From positions 104,679 through 115,910 of the forward strand of contig FR882080.1 in the NCBI GenBank assembly GCA_000434915.1: 11,232 nt of DNA. The letters are read 5' to 3'. A program made the position numbers and the translations under genes. This document shows positions 6,696 to 11,232 of this stretch, one piece after another (the first letter of the stretch is position 1; every line of letters begins with the position of its first letter). This DNA is from Ruminococcus sp. CAG:563. GTDB lineage: Bacteria; Bacillota; Clostridia; Oscillospirales; Acutalibacteraceae. The notes below the pieces were generated by a model that saw only the letters and a program-made list of their open reading frames with translations, had not been told where the DNA came from and ran no database searches.

Positions 6696-6955
6696 TTGAA
6701 CACCCTGCTGAAAAAGCTGCCGCTGACCTTGGGGGCATTATAGCTGACCGAGTCAATGTTTCCGTCAACCGTCATATCGCCCGTTTCAACGGAAAGCCGA
6801 CTGATTTTCAGTTCATGACCTTTAATCACAATTTCTCCGCACTCGCTTTGCGCAACTATACAGTCATCCTCATAGCTGTCAACATTTTGTATTCCCGTTG
6901 CACTCAGACGCTTCCTGTTTTCTATAACGATATCATGCATCAATGCTTCAGACAT
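6692..6955 (-). CDS. yabP: Sporulation protein YabP
   Basis: A small YabP/YqfC-family protein required, together with YabQ, for spore cortex formation in B. subtilis. From the chosen start it is 87 aa. The N-terminus HDIVIENRKRLSATGIQNVDSYEDDCIVAQSECGEIVIKG is the family signature, a mostly beta domain, and KISRLSVETGDMTVDGNIDSVSY continues it. The frame is open to a GTG at 6964, but that codon forms part of GAGGTG, the ribosome binding site six bases before the ATG at 6955, so the ATG is the start. The stop overlaps the yabQ start by four bases. A hairpin covers the ribosome binding site, and a sigmaE-like promoter lies upstream (see separate entries), in keeping with mother-cell expression known for Bacillus. 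Confidence 0.9.
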   Translation of the reverse strand: MSEALMHDIVIENRKRLSATGIQNVDSYEDDCIVAQSECGEIVIKGHELKISRLSVETGDMTVDGNIDSVSYNAPKVSGSFFSRVFK

Positions 6956-6984
6956 AAAAAACACCTCATATAAACATATGAGGT
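6956..6984 (-). promoter_or_regulatory. Terminator-like hairpin covering the yabP ribosome binding site
   Basis: On the minus strand a perfect 9-bp stem (ACCTCATAT 6984-6976 with ATATGAGGT 6971-6963, loop GTTT) is followed by G and TTTTTT (6961-6956) directly before the yabP ATG. The 3' arm contains GAGGT, five of the six bases of the GAGGTG ribosome binding site. In transcripts reading through from rqcP the hairpin would hide this site and may stop polymerase. The stem is AT-rich (four G-C pairs), so termination is probably partial. Confidence 0.6.
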
Positions 6985-7001
6985 CGGCGCATAAAAAATA
7001 C
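6973..7001 (-). promoter_or_regulatory. Candidate sigmaE-type sporulation promoter for yabP-yabQ
   Basis: GTATTTT (complement of 6995-7001), 14 nt, then CATATGTT (complement of 6973-6980) resembles the B. subtilis sigmaE pattern (ATATT-type -35, CATACAnT-type -10). The start site would fall near 6966, inside the 3' arm of the hairpin, so the transcript would carry the ribosome binding site without its pairing partner. Matches are partial, and the clostridial consensus may differ. Confidence 0.35.
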
Positions 7002-7009
7002 TTTAGTAT

Positions 7010-7252
7010 TCAGTTTAAAACTTTGTACATCAATGCCGCATCGTCCTTTGTGGCATGTTCCGTAACCTTTGTCACCTGTATTTTGGTAACGTTTGAGCCC
7101 ATTGTTATCTCGATAATGTCATTCTCCTTAACATCATAGGATGCTCTTGCGATTTTTCCGTTGACAAGGACATGCTTGGCATCGCAGACCTCATTTGCAA
7201 TGGTTCTGCGCTTGATAACACGGGAAACCTTGAGATATTTATCCAGTCTCAT
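7010..7252 (-). CDS. rqcP: S4-domain ribosome quality control protein RqcP (YabO)
   Basis: An 80-aa protein made of one S4 RNA-binding domain (MRLDKYLKVSRVIKRRTIANEVCDAKHVLVNGKIARASYDVKENDIIEI, about 1-50). It is the HslR/YabO group that in Bacillus is RqcP, the partner of RqcH in adding alanine tails to nascent chains on stalled 50S subunits. The basic cluster at Arg11, Lys14, Arg15 and Arg16 fits rRNA/tRNA contact. The ATG at 7252 has AAGGAAGG eight bases upstream. It stands where yabO stands in Bacillus, between mazG (here hup) and yabP, with 57 nt to the yabP ATG. A weak hairpin (AATAC/GTATT, 6997-7010) followed by Ts overlaps its stop. E. coli-type Hsp15 is the distant alternative; size and context favour RqcP. 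Confidence 0.9.
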   Translation of the reverse strand: MRLDKYLKVSRVIKRRTIANEVCDAKHVLVNGKIARASYDVKENDIIEITMGSNVTKIQVTKVTEHATKDDAALMYKVLN

Positions 7253-7286
7253 ATCAGATGCCTTCCTTTTAATTTTAATTGGATAA

Positions 7287-7312
7287 GGCAGGACAAAAGC
7301 ATCTGTCCTGCC
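7287..7312 (-). terminator. Stem-loop after hup, probable partial terminator
   Basis: A perfect 9-bp stem (GGCAGGACA 7287-7295 with TGTCCTGCC 7304-7312) and 8-nt loop lies 24 bases after the hup stop. On the minus strand it is followed by TTATCCAATTAAAATT, only a weak U-tract. It may reduce read-through into rqcP or protect an abundant hup transcript at its 3' end. Confidence 0.6.
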
Positions 7313-7336
7313 CGATACAATCGAAGTAAAAGAGAA

Positions 7337-7609
7337 TTATTTAACAGCGTCCTTGAGAGCCTTGCCTGCCTTGAAAGCGGGAACCTTGCTTGCCGGAACA
7401 GTCATTGTCTCGCCTGTTCTCGGGTTGCGAGCCTGCTTCTCCGAGCGCTCTCTGATCTCAAATGTGCCGAAGCCAACAAGCTGGATCTTCTCACCGTTCT
7501 TGAGTGCGTCTGTTGTTGCAGCGATAACAGCGTTAACTGCCTTCTCGGCAGCCTTCTTGTCCATCTCGCCCTTAGCGGCTACTGCATTGATAAATTCTGT
7601 CTTATTCAT
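7337..7609 (-). CDS. hup: HU family DNA-binding protein
   Basis: A nucleoid protein that binds and bends DNA without strong sequence preference as a dimer. The 90-aa sequence is a complete HU: helices at 1-38 (MNKTEFINAVAAKGEMDKKAAEKAVNAV), the signature GFGTFEIRERSEKQARNPRTGE (46-67) with the DNA-intercalating arm proline in RNP (61-63), and the end VPAFKAGKALKDAVK. The ATG at 7609 has GGAGG seven bases upstream, a strong site as expected for an abundant protein. It lies 79 nt after mazG and is followed by its own stem-loop, so it may form a separate short transcript. I see no strong promoter in the 79-nt gap (only CATAAT at 7630-7635). In B. subtilis hbs is not in this cluster, so its place between mazG and rqcP is a lineage difference. 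Confidence 0.97.
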   Translation of the reverse strand: MNKTEFINAVAAKGEMDKKAAEKAVNAVIAATTDALKNGEKIQLVGFGTFEIRERSEKQARNPRTGETMTVPASKVPAFKAGKALKDAVK

Positions 7610-7688
7610 TGTAATTCCTCCAGTTTTTTATTATGAAATCTTTGAGACTGCCGATGCACCACGACCTCCCAAAGCTATCATTTGCTAA

Positions 7689-8492
7689 TTATTTCTGTTT
7701 GGCTTCATCCCAAAGCCTGTCGAGAGTCTCAATATCGGACTCATTCATGTCAATGTCTCGCTCCTTAGCGAGCTTTTCAACCGTTTTGAACCGGCTGACA
7801 AATTTGTCGGTCGCATCCGTAAGGGATTCCTCGGCATCCGTATCAACAAAGCGAGAAACATTGACCGCCGAGAACAGAACATCGCCCAGTTCTTCGTTAA
7901 TGTTTGCTTTATCGTTATTTGCGATTGCCGCTTTAAGCTCCGAGATTTCCTCCGTGAGCTTATCGAGAGCACCGTTAACGTTATCCCAATCGAATCCCGC
8001 CTTCGCCGCCTTATGCTGAACTTTGGTCGCTCTCATAAGAGCCGGAAGCTCTCTCGGAATCGAATCAATCGCCTCCGAGGTTGATTTTTGGCCCTTGGAC
8101 TTGCGCTTGATGGCATCCCAATTTGTCAGCACATCGTCAACGCCGTTGACATTCACCTCGCCGAAAACGTGGGGATGACGCTCTATGAGCTTCTTGCAGT
8201 TCTCGTCGGCAACATCGTCGATATCGAAAACACCCTTTTCCGCTTCGATCTGAGAATGGAAAACAACCTGCATCAAAACGTCGCCAAGCTCTTCACGGAG
8301 CATATCGGGATCTTTCTTATTGATGGCCTCGATTGTCTCGTAGGTCTCCTCAATAAGATTTTTCTTGATACTTTCGTGCGTCTGCTTAATATCCCAAGGG
8401 CAGCCGCCCTCCGAGCGAAGGACACGCATAATCTCAACGAGATCGTAAATATTATATTTTTCTTTGAACTCAAATTTGTTTTTCATATCCAT
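7689..8492 (-). CDS. mazG: Nucleoside triphosphate pyrophosphohydrolase MazG
   Basis: A cytosolic house-cleaning enzyme that hydrolyses (d)NTPs to NMP and pyrophosphate. The 267-aa protein has the two tandem MazG domains of the long form. The first starts at LRSEGGCPWDIKQTHESI (25-42) with metal ligands in EETYE (48-52) and EELGDVLMQVVFHSQIAEA-type sequence (from 67). The second has EEISELKAAI (181-190) and EELGDVLFSAVNVSRF (200-215), the E-E-x-x-E and E-x-x-D pairs needed for Mg2+ being complete in both. KVQHKAAKAGFDW (157-169) is the usual linker motif. The ATG at 8492 is six bases after the flippase stop, with a modest AGGT site inside the flippase's last codons, suggesting coupled translation. 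It equals the C-terminal half of B. subtilis YabN; the N-terminal methylase-like domain of YabN is absent. Confidence 0.94.
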   Translation of the reverse strand: MDMKNKFEFKEKYNIYDLVEIMRVLRSEGGCPWDIKQTHESIKKNLIEETYETIEAINKKDPDMLREELGDVLMQVVFHSQIEAEKGVFDIDDVADENCKKLIERHPHVFGEVNVNGVDDVLTNWDAIKRKSKGQKSTSEAIDSIPRELPALMRATKVQHKAAKAGFDWDNVNGALDKLTEEISELKAAIANNDKANINEELGDVLFSAVNVSRFVDTDAEESLTDATDKFVSRFKTVEKLAKERDIDMNESDIETLDRLWDEAKQK

Positions 8493-8498
8493 ATTATT

Positions 8499-10283
8499 TT
8501 AACCTAAAAATCCACGTTTTTCAAGGGTTTCGGCAATTTTTTCTCCTTTTGGTATCATAAGAAGGTCATCCTTTGAAATTCCCTTGAAAAGAAGTATTGT
8601 AATGACGTATGCAATGACCGCCGCAATGACTGCAATTATCAAGGCTACGGTGTTTCCGTTTATCATGCTGTCGGGATCACCGAGACTGCCGAGGAACTTT
8701 CCGAATACAAGATTCGTAAGGAAAGCGACAAAAGCACTGATGGCCGAACAGATACACGGCTTGATGAATACGGAAGCGAAATTAATCTTAACCTCCGTAA
8801 TTTTTATTATGCTGTACATATTTATAATAACAACAACAAGGTAGCATGCGATTGATGCGATAGGAGCACCGTTGATGTTGATGTGAGGATTGCCTATAAG
8901 AATGAAATTGAGAACAATCTTGATTACCGCTCCGACAACAAGCGATTTCAGCGGGATATCGGTTCTTCCGAGACCCTGAAGCATGCTTGTAATAGGTGAG
9001 GAAACGGCAAAAATGAATATTGTGCAGCCGTAAACGGCCAATATCGTTGATCCTATGCTCGCCGTTGCGGCAGGATAGAACATATCAAGAAGCGAATACG
9101 AAACCGCGGCGAGACCGAAGCCCGTCGGCAGGGAGATAAGCATCGTTACTCTGATAACCGATTCAACGGCCACCTTAATGCTATGGCGATGATGGTTGGC
9201 CCAAGCCGCAGAAAGCACAGGAATCGCACTGATTCCGAGCGTCATTGTTATTGTCGGAATAAGATTCTTGAAATCAAGGACTTCATTGTAAATGCCGTAA
9301 ATATACTTAACTATCTGCGAATCGGCGACCTTCATTTCCTCGAATTCCACACCGTAAAGGGAATAGATAACATCCGGAGCCTTTTCGACAGCATATTTGA
9401 GCCGAGCCTGAATTGTTGCGGCATCAATAAGATTTGTAATATTCGTAACAAGTGAGCTTGCCGCTATAGGCAAGGCTGTCATGACAATTATCTTTGCAAG
9501 GGTTTGGCTGTTAGCCGGCTTAGGCGAAGAAAGAAGCTGCGCCTTGGTTATGCCGTCGCCCTTTATCTTATGCCTTATAATAAGATAAATCAGACCCAAA
9601 ACCGTGCCGGAGGTGACGCCGAGAACCGCAGTTGTTGCCGCATAAGGATAAATCGCAGCAAGGGCATCCTCTTTTGTTTCACGAATTGCTCCGAAAACCG
9701 GCTGACCGGCTTCAAACCTGGCAAGCTGACTTTTGAGAAGTGCATAGCTTGCACCGAGACCGACTATTAGCTTTCCGACAACCTCTATGACCTCGGAAAT
9801 CGCTGTCGGGAGCATATTCTGCATACCCTCGTAATAGCCTCTATAGGTTGACATACAGCAGCAGAAGAAAATCGACGGTGCAATCGCAAGCACGCAATAA
9901 ACATTCTCGACATACTTGACAATGAACTTTGTATAAGGATAGGCAACGAGCATTAACAGAACCGTTCCGAGAATTCCCATCATCAGGAAGAGACGAGCCG
10001 AAACACGCCGTATCATTCTGACATCACGAAAATGCCCGAGCGAACGCTCCTTTGCCACAAGCCGTGAAACGGCAACCGGCAAGCCTGCCATTGAAATTGA
10101 ATAAAGCGGAGTGTATATTTCGTAGGCGGTACTGAAATATCCGCGTCCAACCTCACCGATGAGCATGGAAAGCGGAATTTTAAACAGTGCTCCGATAACT
10201 TTGACGAGAATAGTGGCAACAACAAGTATAAATGCACCGCTGAGAAGCGACTGACTCTTTACGCCTGACTTTTCTTCAGCCAT
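8499..10283 (-). CDS. SpoVB/YabM-like MOP-superfamily lipid-linked polysaccharide flippase
   Basis: A polytopic membrane protein of the polysaccharide-biosynthesis (SpoVB, MurJ-related) branch of the MOP flippases, which move undecaprenyl-linked precursors such as lipid II across the membrane. Family sequences are clear: SGAFILVVATILVKVIGALFKIPL (15-38), GYFSTAYEIYTPLYSISMAGLPVAVSRLVAKE (48-79), YRGYYEGMQNMLPTAISEVIEVVGK (147-171), PVLSAAW (355-361) and MLQGLGRTDIPLKS (434-447). About 13-14 hydrophobic segments can be counted. At 594 aa it is roughly 60-80 residues longer than Bacillus SpoVB/YabM; the extra material is mainly polar stretches at about 184-210 and 296-335 and a loop at 530-545. 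The ATG at 10283 has GGGAGG eight bases upstream. It is the first gene of the cluster, as yabM is before yabN (MazG) in Bacillus. A role in spore cortex or in general wall synthesis cannot be decided. Confidence 0.9.
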   Translation of the reverse strand: MAEEKSGVKSQSLLSGAFILVVATILVKVIGALFKIPLSMLIGEVGRGYFSTAYEIYTPLYSISMAGLPVAVSRLVAKERSLGHFRDVRMIRRVSARLFLMMGILGTVLLMLVAYPYTKFIVKYVENVYCVLAIAPSIFFCCCMSTYRGYYEGMQNMLPTAISEVIEVVGKLIVGLGASYALLKSQLARFEAGQPVFGAIRETKEDALAAIYPYAATTAVLGVTSGTVLGLIYLIIRHKIKGDGITKAQLLSSPKPANSQTLAKIIVMTALPIAASSLVTNITNLIDAATIQARLKYAVEKAPDVIYSLYGVEFEEMKVADSQIVKYIYGIYNEVLDFKNLIPTITMTLGISAIPVLSAAWANHHRHSIKVAVESVIRVTMLISLPTGFGLAAVSYSLLDMFYPAATASIGSTILAVYGCTIFIFAVSSPITSMLQGLGRTDIPLKSLVVGAVIKIVLNFILIGNPHININGAPIASIACYLVVVIINMYSIIKITEVKINFASVFIKPCICSAISAFVAFLTNLVFGKFLGSLGDPDSMINGNTVALIIAVIAAVIAYVITILLFKGISKDDLLMIPKGEKIAETLEKRGFLG

Positions 10284-10337
10284 CGTATTTCCTCCCGTTC
10301 AAAATATATATAAGAAAGAAATTGTACTTTTTTGATG

Positions 10338-10356
10338 CCGCCGAAAAAAACGGCGG
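10338..10356 (-). promoter_or_regulatory. GC hairpin at the 5' end of the flippase operon transcript
   Basis: CCGCCG and CGGCGG (10351-10356 and 10338-10343) form a perfect 6-bp all-GC stem around seven unpaired Ts (U7 loop on the minus-strand transcript). No T-run follows on the minus strand, where the next bases are CATCAAAAAAG, so it is not a terminator in that direction. The predicted start site of the promoter at 10362-10390 falls at the first bases of the stem, so the mRNA would begin with this hairpin. Confidence 0.5.
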
Positions 10357-10361
10357 AATTT

Positions 10362-10390
10362 ATTTTACCATAATATTACTTGTTTATCAA
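10362..10390 (-). promoter_or_regulatory. Strong sigmaA-type promoter of the flippase-mazG-hup cluster
   Basis: On the minus strand TTGATA (complement of 10385-10390), a 17-nt spacer and TAAAAT (complement of 10362-10367) each match consensus at five of six positions. An extended -10 TG lies one base upstream of the -10. The start site is expected near 10354-10356, about 72 nt before the flippase ATG. Confidence 0.7.
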
Positions 10391-10535
10391 TATATTTATT
10401 AAATATTTGTGAGAAGTAGGATACAAAACGCTTTGCAATTCACTACCGTACCGACATTTCACTGCCCCGGAGGAGAAGCCCACGCTTAATTATAGTTTCT
10501 GCTGACTTTTCTCCCATAGTATCATGTGCAAAAAA
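10391..10535. other. Unexplained intergenic segment between nucleoside kinase and flippase promoter
   Basis: I recognise no gene here. The outer parts are AT-rich, but 10441-10485 is clearly more GC-rich than its flanks. Pairings exist: GATAC (10420-10424) with GTATC (10519-10523), GGAGAA (10471-10476) with TTCTCC (10509-10514) inside it, and a small hairpin from TACAAA and TTTGCA around 10422-10437. A TATAAT on the minus strand near 10490 lacks a -35. The nested helices could belong to a small RNA or leader, but no known RNA family was recognised. No clear terminator for the kinase gene is visible beyond six Ts directly after its stop. Confidence 0.3.
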
Positions 10536-11232
10536 TCAAATGAACTCCCTAAGAAGTGAATCATTCGGCATTTTAGATATATCTATCGGTCTGAGCTTTG
10601 AAAAATCCTCTTTCAGCTGTTCGGCGAGCGGATAAAACCGACTGTCCTTTTCAACCGTATCAAGCAGTTCCACTGCCTCATTTCTGAAAATGCACGATTC
10701 ATACGGGTGGAACGAATCTATTCTGTAGCGTGCGTTTTTTTCGTAAGGGAAGATGTATTTACCCTCGCCCTTGAGCACCTCGGGCCACTGGGAAAAGGTC
10801 TTTTCGACCGGCGTGTTTCTGTAATGATAGTCCCTTATCATTCGGCGGACAAGGCGAAGATTTCTCTTGCTGAAAATTACCCTGCCCTCATCGTCCGTAA
10901 CCCTCGAAGAAACGCTGATATAAACCTTGTAAATATGGCTTTCGTCAAGTCCTTGGGTAATAACCGGATTTAGCGCATGCAGTCCCTCAACGATAATCAC
11001 ATCGTCCTTTTTCAGCTCGACGGTTCTCATTTCCTTTTTTCTTGTGCCGCTCATAAAATCAAATTCGGGCACAAGGGCTTCCCTTTTTTCTATCAAATCG
11101 GAGAAGTTTTTGTGAATCAGATCGATATCAAGAGCGTTGACGTTTTCAAAATCCTTGACGCCTTTTGCGGTCAAGGGAATATCGGCGGCATTGTGATAAT
11201 AATCGTCAAGTGAAAGCGTATAGGCATTCCTG
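10536..11232 (-). CDS. Uridine kinase-like nucleoside kinase, C-terminal part (5' end outside window)
   Basis: The frame is open to the window edge, giving the last 231 residues of a phosphoribulokinase/uridine kinase family P-loop enzyme that phosphorylates a nucleoside with ATP. The Walker A lysine lies outside. The visible part opens with TLSLDDYYHNAADIP, the DDYY motif holding the catalytic aspartate, followed by DFENVNALD, VIIVEGLHALNP (visible residues 79-90, Walker B-like strand) and a basic lid RLVRRMIRDYHYRNTP (126-141). The end PNDSLLREFI is one I associate with the clostridial nucleoside kinases that carry a TGS/threonyl-tRNA synthetase-like N-terminal region; that region would be beyond the edge. 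A TTG at 11174 could be misread as a start, but conserved sequence continues upstream of it, so the gene is cut by the window. Exact substrate is unknown. Confidence 0.85.
   Translation of the reverse strand, partial: RNAYTLSLDDYYHNAADIPLTAKGVKDFENVNALDIDLIHKNFSDLIEKREALVPEFDFMSGTRKKEMRTVELKKDDVIIVEGLHALNPVITQGLDESHIYKVYISVSSRVTDDEGRVIFSKRNLRLVRRMIRDYHYRNTPVEKTFSQWPEVLKGEGKYIFPYEKNARYRIDSFHPYESCIFRNEAVELLDTVEKDSRFYPLAEQLKEDFSKLRPIDISKMPNDSLLREFI

Noticed and set aside
10391..10535. Considered as 6S RNA, SRP RNA or a riboswitch
   Set aside because: The conserved core sequences of these RNAs that I could recall are absent on both strands.
10536..11174. TTG at 11174 as the start of the nucleoside kinase
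   Set aside because: The conserved DDYY motif is encoded in frame upstream of it up to the window edge, so the gene is cut by the edge.

Overview
The window looks like ordinary chromosome of a low-to-medium GC, spore-forming Firmicute. It is probably a Clostridia member of the Ruminococcaceae/Oscillospiraceae type, but that taxon is inferred. The evidence is a spore-cortex cluster (yabP, yabQ) with divIC, rqcP, mazG and a SpoVB-type flippase in the order known from Bacillus subtilis, GGAGG/GAGGTG ribosome binding sites, short gaps, and AT-rich promoters. Nearly everything reads on the minus strand; only a gene fragment at the left edge reads on the plus strand. I see no phage, IS, CRISPR, tRNA or rRNA.

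Left part (1-4404). The C-terminal 80 residues of a calcium-dependent phosphoinositide phospholipase C-like protein end at 243. They converge, over a bidirectional terminator, on a three-gene minus-strand operon: THUMP-domain RNA methyltransferase (4188-3073), YegS/DagK-type lipid kinase (3054-2098) and Na+/phosphate symporter with a PhoU-like tail (2083-296). A 216-bp gap upstream (4189-4404) holds a candidate promoter and a degenerate duplication about 100 bp apart.

Middle (4405-5404). There is one metabolic gene, the alpha subunit of a two-subunit class I (Fe-S) fumarase/tartrate dehydratase. Its start is best placed at a TTG codon. The beta subunit normally found next to it is absent from the window. 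A palindrome and the terminator of the next gene lie upstream.

Right part (5405-10390). In transcription order the cluster is SpoVB/YabM-like flippase, mazG, hup, rqcP, yabP, yabQ, divIC and yabR-like S1 protein. It starts from a strong sigmaA-type promoter whose transcript would begin with a GC hairpin, and ends at a strong terminator. It joins cell-envelope and spore-cortex functions (flippase, YabP, YabQ, DivIC) with housekeeping functions (HU, NTP clean-up by MazG, ribosome rescue by RqcP). Internal control points are a stem-loop after hup, a terminator-like hairpin that also covers the yabP ribosome binding site, and a candidate promoter inside yabQ that could give divIC its own expression. 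Beyond a 145-bp unexplained intergenic segment, the right edge carries the 3' part of a uridine kinase-like nucleoside kinase.

I do not see an undescribed multi-gene system. The most interesting signals are regulatory: the hairpin over the yabP start with a sigmaE-like promoter inside it, the 5'-terminal hairpin of the flippase operon, and the duplication in the 4.2-4.4 kb gap.
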